A DNA stretch of 64,000 nt from JAKJGV01 sp964617565 (GCA_964617565.1 CAZTYH010000003.1:4948-68947), one strand, 5' to 3'. Numbered from the stretch's first letter, positions 35,846-44,894 are shown. The notes: generated from the letters alone by a model not told the origin. Numbers and translations: made by a program.

Positions 35846-37381
35846 TCACGGAATGGCGATCAGGTAGAAAGCGCCTTCAATATCGTCAACGTCATCGAGA
35901 AAGATGTTTATCGGTGGCGTGGCTGTGATGACGGCGGAACGCGGCGTGAAGGTGTCGAGCATGTTTGTTGTGCGATAGACCTGATACTGCTTTCCGTGGA
36001 CGCTGCTCCAACGAATGGAAAAAATCCCGTCGTTTTGCTCTTCGTCCGGCCGGAATACCTGGAACACATCCGTGGGGTCCAGGGGGTCCGTGCCCGCCAG
36101 AAATTCGTCGAGATTGCTCGCGCCATCCTCGTCTTCATCGTCAACCGCGTCCGCGGGATTGTTCGTGGAAAAGCCGTTGTACAATTCCCATGCGTCGGGC
36201 ATTCCGTCCTCGTCCGTGTCCGCGAGCGTTTCCACGATCCTGAGAATACGTCCGCCCCAGTAATCATTGACGTAAAGTGTGCCGTCTTCGTCTTGTCCAA
36301 ACGTAGTGATGCTGAACGGCGCGTCGAGCAGCAACGATGAGACCCAATTGGTGTTTTCGTCGCGGCGCAAGCCCCAGATACGGCCATTGCAGTAATCGGA
36401 GAAGAAATAAACTCCATACATGAATGACCATGGAATTTGTCGCGAAACTTCGCCGCCGGTTATTGAACATCCTTGGCCGTGGTCATAGACATGAACCGGA
36501 AGGGTCAAGTCGTTTGTTACACACGGATCGAGGCCGGTGCATTGGTTGCCTTCCATGATGCGCCACCCATAGTTCTCGCCGCCCGTGCCGTCGCCCGGCT
36601 GGTAGTTGACTTCCTCCCATGCGGACTGTCCGACATCCGCGATGTAAAGATCGCCGTTCAGCGAATCGAATGCGAAGCGCCACGGATTTCTCAGTCCGAG
36701 CGCCCATATTTCTTCGCGCCAGCCGGGTTGGCCGAAGAACGGATTGCTTGCCGGAATGAAGTAGTTGGTTCCGTTCGGCGGTTCGACGCCGATCCGCAGT
36801 ATTTTGCCCAGGAGGTTGGTTTGATTTTGTGCGCGGTCGCCCGGATCGTTTCCGGATCCGCCGTCCCCCATACCTATATAAAGAAATCCGTCCAGCGGGC
36901 TGAATGCGATTTGTCCGCCGTTATGATTGGCGAAAGGTTGTGGCACGGTGAGAAGAATTTCCTCGCTGCCGGGCGGCGCGACATTCGGGGTGTTCGTGTC
37001 CACGGTGAATCGCGACACGATGGACGCGCCGTCGCTATGACGGGTGTAGGATGCATAAAAGCGGCCGTGCGCGGAAAAGTTGGTTGGAAAAGCCAGCGCG
37101 AAAAAGCCGCGCTCACCGCCGTTGGTGCTGACTCGATCCGAGATGTTCAGAAAAGGGACAGGCAGGACGGACCCGCCTTGGACAATGCTGACCACTCCGG
37201 TCTGCTGGACGACAAAGGTGCGGCCGCTTCCGTCTCCTGCATGTGTGATGTGCGTGACGCGGTCGAAGCCTGTAGCCATGGGTTCGAGGGAGATTGCAGG
37301 CCAATGAACGGCGAGTGCGCTGCTGCATGCGAGCAACCCCATGAAGAGGAATGCGAGGACCGGATTGGGGCGCGCTCTCAT
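35846..37381 (-). CDS. Secreted PQQ-dependent sugar dehydrogenase-like beta-propeller with C-terminal repeat tail
   Basis: A 511-residue exported protein (signal MRARPNPVLAFLFMGLLACSS, cleavage near ALA). Residues about 30-380 form the six-bladed GSDH/YliI propeller: HAGDGSGRTFVVQQ, FLNISDRV, GGQIAFSPLDGFLYIGMGDGG, GLRNPWRFAFD, ADVGQSAWEEVNY and NYGWRIMEG. Then come a DxDxDG segment (DTDEDGMPDAWE, DDEDEDGASNLDE) and the recurring C-terminal domain (YQVYRTTNMLDTF ... AFYLIAI). Soluble members oxidise aldoses with PQQ; cofactor use here is inferred. It is oriented divergently from the module protein at 37487. Confidence 0.85.
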   Translation of the reverse strand: MRARPNPVLAFLFMGLLACSSALAVHWPAISLEPMATGFDRVTHITHAGDGSGRTFVVQQTGVVSIVQGGSVLPVPFLNISDRVSTNGGERGFFALAFPTNFSAHGRFYASYTRHSDGASIVSRFTVDTNTPNVAPPGSEEILLTVPQPFANHNGGQIAFSPLDGFLYIGMGDGGSGNDPGDRAQNQTNLLGKILRIGVEPPNGTNYFIPASNPFFGQPGWREEIWALGLRNPWRFAFDSLNGDLYIADVGQSAWEEVNYQPGDGTGGENYGWRIMEGNQCTGLDPCVTNDLTLPVHVYDHGQGCSITGGEVSRQIPWSFMYGVYFFSDYCNGRIWGLRRDENTNWVSSLLLDAPFSITTFGQDEDGTLYVNDYWGGRILRIVETLADTDEDGMPDAWELYNGFSTNNPADAVDDEDEDGASNLDEFLAGTDPLDPTDVFQVFRPDEEQNDGIFSIRWSSVHGKQYQVYRTTNMLDTFTPRSAVITATPPINIFLDDVDDIEGAFYLIAIP

Positions 37382-37486
37382 AAGTCAATATACGACAACC
37401 CTCAGGCGGAGCAAGTTGCCCAAGAGTTGGCTTGGATGGGAGCGAAGCAATTGATAAAGTAGCGGGGAATCTCGGAGGGAGACACT

Positions 37487-40400
37487 GTGAGGGGGTTGTT
37501 TGGCCTGGTGTTTGCAGCGTTGTTGCTTCCCGTTTTCCCTGTTTGCGCGTCGGCGTTGGATAACGGATCATTTGAGCTTCCGTACGGCACGACGAATTGG
37601 ACCGACAGCGGCTGGTCTGTGTCCGGCAATGCATGGCGGCTCTATTCCGGGGCCTGGAAGGGGGATCGCGGCGTTCTGATTCCCGGGGATACGGCTGGCG
37701 GCGCTACGGTTGCCCAGGACATCCCGGCTGCGACGGGCACTTATACTTTTACGGGATGGGTTCGCATACGGCAGGGTACAACCCTGACCAACCTGCAACT
37801 TCGATTGGAATGGAAAGATTCGAGCGCGAACGATATCGAAGCGCCTGCCGTCAGTACGTATGAACATCTCGAGCGAGACGGCCGCTGGCGGCATATTCAT
37901 GTCACAGGTTCCTGTGCGGATCCGCAACTTGATTTCGTGCGCGTGACGTTCGTTTCCGAGCATGACGCCAAAACTTCCGATCCCGCCGGGATTTCGTTTG
38001 ATCATGCGGAGTGGTATGAAGGCGGATATACGGGGGTACCTTTTCTCGTTAATGGCGGATTCGAGCAGGGCGGAACGAACGAGACGCGATGGTGGTACGG
38101 AAGCCAGTGGGGCGTGAATCCGGAAAGCCATGCGAACAGCAGGAGGAATTGGGCGAGGTGTGCCGGGAGCTGGGGGGGGGTGCTGGAGGGATGGGTGCCC
38201 GGCTCCTTCACAAGCCGGTTCTCACAGAGCATCTATCCCATGGGAACCGGGACGTGGAGCTTTCTGATCTATTTGCACCGCGAGCCGGGCTTTGGGCTCA
38301 GCAACGCGCAACTCCGCCTCGAATGGCGGGACCGCTCGGGCACCAATCTTGTGCAGGCGGATTCCGTGGCCGATCTGAGTGTGCCGGAAGACAGCGCATG
38401 GTATCGCTACGAAGTTCAAGGGTCTTGTGGTGACACCAATCTTTTTGAAATCACCGCTGTCGCGGAATTCGTGTACGGTAATGATGCGGGCACCCACGCC
38501 ATGCGGATGGATGAGGCGCGGCTTGTTCCCAATGGGTTCACGAATGTGATCCGCACGGATTGGGTATATCACAATCACCTTGATGTGGATCCGCGCATCG
38601 AGAGAGTGCCCGGCACCAATTCGCCGGGACCGTTTCTGCAAATCAATTACGCGCGCACGGCCACAACGTTCTATGCGATCACTCCAAAAAGCGCGATCGC
38701 CCGCTATCCGGATTCGGACGGCCAGGCGTGGATTTACATCAGCTACCTTCCTCCCCATCTGCCCGATGTGTCGGGTAATTGGATAACGATCTATGCGCCG
38801 ATGACAAACATTTCGACCATCACGCTGACGACCAACACGTCTTTCCATGGGGCGCCTGTCAGCGGAAGTCTTGATTTCGATTTGTGGCAGTTCGGCTGGC
38901 GGCAGCCGTTGAGCAATGGAGTGCCATATTCCCGCGACGTGAAAGTGTACTACGCGCCCTACCTGAGGGTTTTTCATGGGGGCGTGCCCGAGGACGAAAA
39001 ATATCTCGTCAGGCTGGATGGAGCGTTGACGAACAACTATCCCGAGGGTCCGCAACTTTTTGATCAAGCGCCCTGGGACAAGGACTATTTTCATTACAAT
39101 CTGGCGCATCAGCCGGTTGCGGCATTCACCAATGGTGGATTCGAAACACCGGCGACAACCAACTGGGGCGGCGCGTCGTGGCAGGGGTACGGTTCGGCGG
39201 CGGTGGACGACTGGTCCGCTCATTCGGGCAGCCTGGGCGCGTTTCTCCCGGGTTGGTTCACCAATCGGCCGGGCGTGCGTGATTTCAGCGAGTGCGGCGT
39301 GATTCAGCCGGTTACGACCACGGGAGGGACCTTCACCTTTGCGGCGTGGCTGCGTAGCGATGCGGGCGTGAATCCGCATCGCGTCGAAATGCGGATCGAA
39401 TGGTATGATACGAACGGGGTCATGGTTCAGGTTGATCGGCGTGACTTGGCCGGCTTCCCTCGCGACGGAAGCTGGCATCATGCGCACGTCACGGGAATGT
39501 GTCTGAGCAACGGATTGGCGTACCTGGTGCCGGTGGTGTGGGGTCAGTTCTGGGCCCGCACGAACGATCCGGACCGGATACAGGTGGATGATGCGTCGCT
39601 TTATGCAGGCATCTACACCGGAGTTCATCGGCTGGGCAACGGCGGCTTTGAGCAGGGCAATGGGGTGGAATTTCGCGGGAGCCAATGGTACGTCTGGCCC
39701 GAATATGAAGCGGCGTATCGTCCGGCATGGGGAGCGCGGATCGGGGAGGTGGCCGCGCAATTCGACGGCAAAATCACCAATGCGCCTACCTACACGCAGA
39801 TTCTCGCGCAGAATCTCACACCCGGCACGGGCACGTATACGTTCAGCATCTGGATCACGCGGGATACCAACTTTATTATGGAGTATGCCGAACTTCGCCT
39901 TGGCTGGTACGATCACACGTTCACCAACCGCGTACAAGACGATGACGTGGTCATGCTGGATATCCCACCCGATGGGAACTGGCGTGAATATTATGTGACG
40001 GGCACCTGCACCAATACAGCCCTTTACGAAGTTCGGTCTGTGGTGGATATGGGGTTCGAGCAGAACACAAACGATGGCTCAACCTGCCGTTTTGATGCGG
40101 CCCGATTTCTGAGTGGAGAGTATTATCCGTTGATCCGGCGCGATTGGACTTATCATCACGCCGGGCCGGTAGCTCCCGATCTCGAGCAGGTGCCACGGTC
40201 TGGAGCCGGCTCCTTCAGGCAGGTTGATTATGCAAGAACAACGACCACCTTCTACGTGATGACGGATTATCCGGACTTTGCGTCCGAGCCCGGACAGACC
40301 GGCATGGTGTACCTGCGGACCAGTTACTATCATCCGGTTTCCAATGAATGGGTTGATCTTGTGGCGCCGATGCAGGATTCCGGCACCCTGGACCTGGAAG

Positions 40401-41065
40401 AAAGCGATCGTTTCCATGGATGGCCTGTAAGCGGATCGAAGACATTGCAACTCTACGAATATAAATGGACGCAGCCGTTGTCCGGCACAGGCGAGCCGCT
40501 GACGGATCCGATCTGGGTTTACTATACGCCGGTGCTGCGCGTGTACGAAGATGGTGAGGAGGCTGATTATCTCTGGCTTGTGCAGTCCGGAGTCGTGACC
40601 AATGCCTATCCGGAGAACCCTCAGTTGTTCGACAGCACGTTTTATGGACGTGATTATGGATACAGTCAGGCTTGGACGACGGACCAGGACGAGGATGGCC
40701 TGCCCGATTTGTGGGAGCTGTTGTATTTCGATTCCATTGCCGATTGTCATCCGGCGGTGGACAGCGATGATGACGATTGGACGAACTTCGAGGAATACAT
40801 TTCGGATACGAACCCGAGAGACGAAAATTCCTATTATCGCGGCAGGATCACGCTTCTGCGAGGTGGGTCGGTGATGGAAATGCTGCAGCAGGGGCCGACG
40901 ACAAACAGCAGGCGATATGATGTCTGGTCCACCACGAATCTGGTCGAAGGTGGACCGTGGGTCCGGTACGGGCACGAGGTTCCGGGGGGTGGCGGCGACT
41001 TGTGGATGGTCGTCACCAATGAAGGGCCCCAGCGCTTTTTCCGCACCGGCGTCAAACTGCCATAG
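37487..41065 (+). CDS. Large secreted protein with four tandem carbohydrate-binding-like modules
   Basis: A 1,192-residue protein with a GTG start and signal peptide (MRGLFGLVFAALLLPVFPVC). Four modules begin with nearly the same phrase: NGSFELP (about 26), NGGFEQG (189), NGGFETP (549) and NGGFEQG (718). Each continues with a beta-sandwich pattern ending in statements such as LRLEWKDSS, LRLEWRDRS, MRIEWYDTN and LRLGWYDHT, as in CBM4/9-like domains. Modules 2 and 4 are each followed by an extra region with YARTATTFYAIT or YARTTTTFYVMT, so the protein looks like a duplicated two-module unit. The C-terminus has DQDEDGLPDLWE and the recurring YDVWSTTNL...FFRTGVKL domain. Catalysis is not apparent; glycan binding is likely. 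Confidence 0.75.
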   Translation: MRGLFGLVFAALLLPVFPVCASALDNGSFELPYGTTNWTDSGWSVSGNAWRLYSGAWKGDRGVLIPGDTAGGATVAQDIPAATGTYTFTGWVRIRQGTTLTNLQLRLEWKDSSANDIEAPAVSTYEHLERDGRWRHIHVTGSCADPQLDFVRVTFVSEHDAKTSDPAGISFDHAEWYEGGYTGVPFLVNGGFEQGGTNETRWWYGSQWGVNPESHANSRRNWARCAGSWGGVLEGWVPGSFTSRFSQSIYPMGTGTWSFLIYLHREPGFGLSNAQLRLEWRDRSGTNLVQADSVADLSVPEDSAWYRYEVQGSCGDTNLFEITAVAEFVYGNDAGTHAMRMDEARLVPNGFTNVIRTDWVYHNHLDVDPRIERVPGTNSPGPFLQINYARTATTFYAITPKSAIARYPDSDGQAWIYISYLPPHLPDVSGNWITIYAPMTNISTITLTTNTSFHGAPVSGSLDFDLWQFGWRQPLSNGVPYSRDVKVYYAPYLRVFHGGVPEDEKYLVRLDGALTNNYPEGPQLFDQAPWDKDYFHYNLAHQPVAAFTNGGFETPATTNWGGASWQGYGSAAVDDWSAHSGSLGAFLPGWFTNRPGVRDFSECGVIQPVTTTGGTFTFAAWLRSDAGVNPHRVEMRIEWYDTNGVMVQVDRRDLAGFPRDGSWHHAHVTGMCLSNGLAYLVPVVWGQFWARTNDPDRIQVDDASLYAGIYTGVHRLGNGGFEQGNGVEFRGSQWYVWPEYEAAYRPAWGARIGEVAAQFDGKITNAPTYTQILAQNLTPGTGTYTFSIWITRDTNFIMEYAELRLGWYDHTFTNRVQDDDVVMLDIPPDGNWREYYVTGTCTNTALYEVRSVVDMGFEQNTNDGSTCRFDAARFLSGEYYPLIRRDWTYHHAGPVAPDLEQVPRSGAGSFRQVDYARTTTTFYVMTDYPDFASEPGQTGMVYLRTSYYHPVSNEWVDLVAPMQDSGTLDLEESDRFHGWPVSGSKTLQLYEYKWTQPLSGTGEPLTDPIWVYYTPVLRVYEDGEEADYLWLVQSGVVTNAYPENPQLFDSTFYGRDYGYSQAWTTDQDEDGLPDLWELLYFDSIADCHPAVDSDDDDWTNFEEYISDTNPRDENSYYRGRITLLRGGSVMEMLQQGPTTNSRRYDVWSTTNLVEGGPWVRYGHEVPGGGGDLWMVVTNEGPQRFFRTGVKLP

Positions 41066-41140
41066 TTCCCGTGGTTGACCTTGTGCGCGGCATCGCGTAT
41101 TCCTTTTCGACTTTCGTTTTGAAGGGAAAGGAGTTTTAGC

Positions 41141-42241
41141 GTGTCTTTTGAAGGTGGTTCGATCAGTTTTCGTCTCTTTTATCTCCCCCGCGATCTGCCC
41201 AACAACGCGGTTGAGCGGTTCACAAAGTTTGTCGTGCCGCCGCTGCAGCATCTGAAAGAAGCGCCGGTGAATGGATGGGTAACCGGCCGGCACTTGCTCG
41301 ACCGGCAGATCAACAAGGATACCGCTTACTTCGGTGGGTATCTCCGAATGACGCTCATGCGGGCAGAACGCAAGATCCCCACGTCGCTGTTCCGCGCGGA
41401 ATGCCGCATGGAGGAGTTGGCGCGCCAGCAGGCGATGGGTGTTGCGGCGTTGCCTGCCAAGATTCGAGGGGAGATCAAGAAACAGATCACGGAGCGTTTA
41501 CTGCCCACGATGCCTCCCACGCTGAAGGGCATTACTCTTGTTTACGATGAAAACAGCCGATTGATGTTCGTGTCGGCGCTGTCCGAGAAACAGGTCGAAG
41601 CCTTCAATGTTTCCTTCGGGCAGACCATGCAGATGCAACCGATCCTGCTGACGCCATCCTCCATGGCGGCTTGGCGGCGCAAGGTGGACGTGCGCGATTG
41701 GGATCCGGCGTCGTTTTCGCCGGAAGTGGAAAGCGAGCCGGGCGAGGAGACCGTGGGGCTCGACTTTCTGACCTGGCTGTTGTTTGCGTCCGAGGCGCGC
41801 GGCGGAATCTTTCAGGTTCCGGATATCGGTGAAGTGGGCGTGATGGTGGAAGGGCCTTTGATGTTTGTCATGGAAGGGGCGGGCGCTCACGAAGCGGTAT
41901 TGCGGAAAGGCGAGCCGGTGTTCAGCGTCGAAGCCAAGACGGCCCTGATGAGCGGAAAGAAGCTGCGTCGCGCGAAGGTCAGTTTCGCGCGCGGGAACGA
42001 AACATGGCAATGCACTCTGGACGCGCAGGATTTCGCCTTCCGGAGCTTGCGGTTGCCGGATACCGAGGCGCTGGATCCCGTCGGCCGATTCCAGGAGCGC
42101 ATGCGTCACCTCGATACCTTTAACGGGGTCTTGTTCGGCATGTACGAGCGGTTTCTGGACGAGCGTGCGGATGCAGGGCGGTGGGCAAGCACTCTCAAGG
42201 AAGTGCACAAGTGGCTGGCTGATCGCGGTGCGCGGAAGTAG
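41141..42241 (+). CDS. RdgC-like protein (putative recombination-associated)
   Basis: A 366-residue cytoplasmic protein with no signal peptide, GTG start and AAGGAG eight bases upstream. The opening SFEGGSISFRLFYL, the FLTWLLFAS segment in mid-protein and the C-terminal EAKTALMSGKKLRRAKVSF, TWQCTLDAQDF and LDTFNGVLFGMYERFLDER resemble the divergent RdgC family members I know from deltaproteobacteria. RdgC binds duplex DNA and restrains RecA in E. coli. This call rests on pattern memory and should be treated as tentative. It is immediately followed by a twin palindrome element. Confidence 0.5.
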   Translation: MSFEGGSISFRLFYLPRDLPNNAVERFTKFVVPPLQHLKEAPVNGWVTGRHLLDRQINKDTAYFGGYLRMTLMRAERKIPTSLFRAECRMEELARQQAMGVAALPAKIRGEIKKQITERLLPTMPPTLKGITLVYDENSRLMFVSALSEKQVEAFNVSFGQTMQMQPILLTPSSMAAWRRKVDVRDWDPASFSPEVESEPGEETVGLDFLTWLLFASEARGGIFQVPDIGEVGVMVEGPLMFVMEGAGAHEAVLRKGEPVFSVEAKTALMSGKKLRRAKVSFARGNETWQCTLDAQDFAFRSLRLPDTEALDPVGRFQERMRHLDTFNGVLFGMYERFLDERADAGRWASTLKEVHKWLADRGARK

Positions 42242-42253
42242 TTGCCGGCGAAA

Positions 42254-42302
42254 TTTTCCAATCCCTGGAAAAACTCCCGAAAATATTTCCAATGTCTGGA
42301 AG
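42254..42302. promoter_or_regulatory. Twin palindrome element, copy B
   Basis: Palindromes TTTTCCA-N5-TGGAAAA (42254-42272) and TTTCCA-N5-TGGAAG (42286-42302) lie 12 bases after the RdgC-like stop. Centres at 42263 and 42294 are 31 bases apart, as in copy A at 8473-8522. Both copies share a CG step at the same place in the spacer and end in AAAGCAT or AAAAGCAT. Confidence 0.55.
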
Positions 42303-42491
42303 AAAGCATTTTGCTTTCGACGATGTTCCGCAGGAACGAAGACCGATGCGATCGCTTGAAGAGCCCTCTTCCCCGCAGGCCGGCCGCTCTTGTCCCGGCT
42401 TCATTCCTTCAGATCTGCGCCGTGATGCGAGAGCGCTTCCCACAGGAAGAGAAGCCGTTTTGTTTCCCATGCCCGACACGCCTTGAGAACT

Positions 42492-42523
42492 GCGAGCCAC
42501 GTAGCGCGAACCTCCTGGCTCGC
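42492..42523. repeat. Inverted repeat in the intergenic region before pyk
   Basis: GCGAGCCA (42492-42499) and TGGCTCGC (42516-42523) could form an 8-bp stem with a 16-base loop. The 578-base region 42242-42819 holds no convincing gene; besides this it contains the twin palindrome element, a 44-bp palindrome and a probable promoter. Confidence 0.4.
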
Positions 42524-42587
42524 GTGTGAAGGCTCGGCCCCCATTTATCATCTCTCTTCCTCCCAACAGGATGTCCATTGTCACGCG

Positions 42588-42631
42588 GACCTTATCAGCT
42601 TATGCGCATATGCGCATAAGCTGATAAGGTC
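42588..42631. repeat. Perfect 44-bp palindrome
   Basis: Two 22-base arms meet without any loop; the centre reads TTATGCGCATATGCGCATAA. A further pair of 9-base arms, TCTCTCTTC (42551-42559) and GAAGAGAGA (42633-42641), lies outside it. No T-run follows on either strand, so it is not an ordinary terminator. Confidence 0.85.
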
Positions 42632-42754
42632 AGAAGAGAGAGCGGTGGAGTTTCTGAAAAGAGGGGGTGGTTTGGGTCGGGTGAGTGGGCGTGGTGGGGT
42701 CGGGCATTGAATGCGCATGGATATTTTGAGCAGGAGCGGGACTTGAGCGGTGTC

Positions 42755-42783
42755 TTGAACGCGATGCGAAAAGCTATTAGGAT
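42755..42783 (+). promoter_or_regulatory. Probable promoter of pyk
   Basis: TTGAAC (42755-42760) and TAGGAT (42778-42783) are 17 bases apart, 37 bases ahead of the pyk start codon. Confidence 0.4.
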
Positions 42784-42819
42784 CGGCGATGCCGTTCAAC
42801 GTGCCTGTTGAGGTGAGAT

Positions 42820-44235
42820 ATGCGAATGACGAAAATAGTCTGCACCATTGGACCTGCTACCGATACCCCGGAGCGGATCGAGCAGTTGCTTCGCGCGGGG
42901 ATGAATGTCGCGCGGCTTAACTTCTCGCACGGTACACAGGCGGAAAAAGGAAAAACCCTCCGGCTGATTCGTAATACAGCGGCGCGGCTTGGGCTGCCGA
43001 TTGCGATCCTGCAGGACCTTGCCGGCCCCAAGATCAGAACCGGCATCATCGAGAACGGCCCGATTCAGTTGGAGTCCGGACAAACATTCATTCTCACCGG
43101 GCGGCGCGTGAAAGGAAATGAGAAAGAGGTCTCCGTGACCTATGCCGGCCTCCCGAACGATGTGCGCACGGGCGATACGATCCTTCTGAGCGACGGCGCG
43201 CTCGAGTTGGTGGTGAAGGAAGTAAAAGGAAAAGACATTCGTTGCCGCGTGGTGGTCGGGGGCCCGCTCAGTTCGCACAAGGGCATCAACCTGCCCGGGG
43301 GTTCCGTCCGCGCGGCGATCCTCACGAAAAAGGATCGCAGCGATCTTGCCTACGGCCTGGCTCGTGGCGTTGATTTCGTCGCTCTTTCATTTGTCCGCAC
43401 CGCCAAGGATGTGGAGGTCACCCGCCGGCTGATGAAACGTCTCGGCCGCTCGGTCCCGCTGATCGCAAAGATAGAGAAGCATGAAGCGGTCAATAACATT
43501 GACCGGATTCTCGAGGTGGTGGACGGCGTGATGGTGGCGCGCGGAGACCTGGGCGTTGAAATCCCGATTGAAGATGTGCCGCGTGTGCAGAAAATGGTTA
43601 TCGAAAAAGCAAACCGTGCCGGCAAGCCGGTGATCACCGCAACGCAGATGCTGAAATCCATGGTGGATAATCCGCGTCCGACAAGGGCGGAAGTGACCGA
43701 TGTGGCCAACGCGATCCTCGACGGCAGCGACGCGGTAATGCTATCGGAGGAAACGGCGGCGGGCGGATATCCCGTACAGGCTGTGCAAGTCATGTCCCGT
43801 GTGGCGCGTGCAACCGAGGCCGGTTTCCCGTATCGCGTGTGGACATCAAAATTCGACCACGGTGAGCCCATGGATTCACAATTGGCCGTTGCCCACGTCG
43901 CTTGCCATCTTGCGGAAGAGATTCATGCGGCCGCCATTATCACATGCACGCAGTCGGGCAGCACGACGCGCATGGTATCGCGATACCGCCCGCCGCAACC
44001 GATCCTTGCGATGACGCCGGACGAACATATATACCGCCGGCTGTCCCTGGTGTGGGGTGCGGTGCCCGTTCTGATGAAACCGGCGCGGACGGCAGACAGT
44101 ATGGAGCGGCAGGCGGTGCGGCTTGCCGTCAAACAGGCCGGCCTCAGGACCGGTCAGACGGTTGTTCTGACGGCGGGTCTGCCGTTGCATGTGCCGGGCA
44201 CGACGAACCTGGTGAAAGTGATGAAATTGAGCTGA
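42820..44235 (+). CDS. pyk: Pyruvate kinase
   Basis: A 471-residue glycolytic enzyme transferring phosphate from phosphoenolpyruvate to ADP. Family motifs in order: KIVCTIGPATDTPERI, MNVARLNFSHG, LQDLAGPKIRTG, LIAKIEKHEAVNNID with the catalytic Lys, VMVARGDLGVEIP, ITATQMLKSM and DAVMLSEETAAGGYP. The C-terminal allosteric domain is present and of normal size. A GAGGTGAG site precedes the ATG at 42820. A probable promoter sits at 42755, and the carbonic anhydrase gene follows after 20 bases in the same direction. Confidence 0.97.
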   Translation: MRMTKIVCTIGPATDTPERIEQLLRAGMNVARLNFSHGTQAEKGKTLRLIRNTAARLGLPIAILQDLAGPKIRTGIIENGPIQLESGQTFILTGRRVKGNEKEVSVTYAGLPNDVRTGDTILLSDGALELVVKEVKGKDIRCRVVVGGPLSSHKGINLPGGSVRAAILTKKDRSDLAYGLARGVDFVALSFVRTAKDVEVTRRLMKRLGRSVPLIAKIEKHEAVNNIDRILEVVDGVMVARGDLGVEIPIEDVPRVQKMVIEKANRAGKPVITATQMLKSMVDNPRPTRAEVTDVANAILDGSDAVMLSEETAAGGYPVQAVQVMSRVARATEAGFPYRVWTSKFDHGEPMDSQLAVAHVACHLAEEIHAAAIITCTQSGSTTRMVSRYRPPQPILAMTPDEHIYRRLSLVWGAVPVLMKPARTADSMERQAVRLAVKQAGLRTGQTVVLTAGLPLHVPGTTNLVKVMKLS

Positions 44236-44255
44236 TGGCCTGGAGGATTTGAACT

Positions 44256-44894
44256 GTGAATGAATTGAAGGATCTCTTAGACGGCAACAAAGCATGGGCC
44301 GAGCGGGTCAAGAAAGAGAATCCCCATTTTTTCGAGACGCTTTCAAAGCAACAGGCACCCGAGTATTTATGGATCGGTTGCTCCGATAGCCGCGTGCCCG
44401 CCAACGAGATTGTCGGGCTTCTCCCCGGGGAGCTTTTAGTTCACCGGAACGTGGCGAATCTGGTCATTCACACCGATCTCAACTGCCTCAGCGTGTTGCA
44501 GTATGCGGTGGATGTGTTGAAGGTCCGTCACGTGATTGTCTGCGGTCATTACGGCTGCGGCGGTGTTAAGGCCGCGATGGGGTCAGAATCCTACGGGCTG
44601 ATAGACAACTGGTTGCGTCACTTGAAGGATGTCTATCAGAAATACGCCGCGCAATTGGATGCCATCACGGACGACCATGCGCGCCTGGAGCGATTTTGCG
44701 AGCTGAACATTATCGAGCAGGTTCGTAACGTGTGCCAGACAACGGTCGTGCAGGAAGCATGGCAACGAGGGCAGGAAGTTTCCGTGCATGGACTGGCTTA
44801 CAGTCTCGAGGATGGTTTGCTGCGCGACCTTCGCCTGTGTATTTCCTGCGCGGGCGATCTGTCGTCAGCGACTTGTTCAGATTGCGCGCGATGA
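44256..44894 (+). CDS. can: Beta-carbonic anhydrase with a Cys-rich C-terminal tail
   Basis: A 212-residue cytoplasmic zinc enzyme interconverting CO2 and bicarbonate. Zinc ligands are C42 and D44 in CSDSR, H98 and C101 in HYGCGG; HRNVAN is also present. The start is GTG with GGAGG nine bases upstream. The last 18 residues are unusual: four cysteines spaced CxxC-x8-CxxC (C195, C198, C207, C210), not found in the E. coli-type enzyme as I know it, and suggestive of a second metal or redox site. A late frameshift that changed the normal tail is an alternative. Confidence 0.93.
   Translation: MNELKDLLDGNKAWAERVKKENPHFFETLSKQQAPEYLWIGCSDSRVPANEIVGLLPGELLVHRNVANLVIHTDLNCLSVLQYAVDVLKVRHVIVCGHYGCGGVKAAMGSESYGLIDNWLRHLKDVYQKYAAQLDAITDDHARLERFCELNIIEQVRNVCQTTVVQEAWQRGQEVSVHGLAYSLEDGLLRDLRLCISCAGDLSSATCSDCAR

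Noticed and set aside
38222..39937. A 571-codon open frame antisense to the four-module protein
   Set aside because: Arg/His-rich, no signal or domain, and the sense strand has signal peptide, repeated modules and a ribosome site.
42242..42529. A 95-codon open frame after the RdgC-like gene
   Set aside because: It starts within the twin palindrome element, has no ribosome site and no recognisable sequence character.
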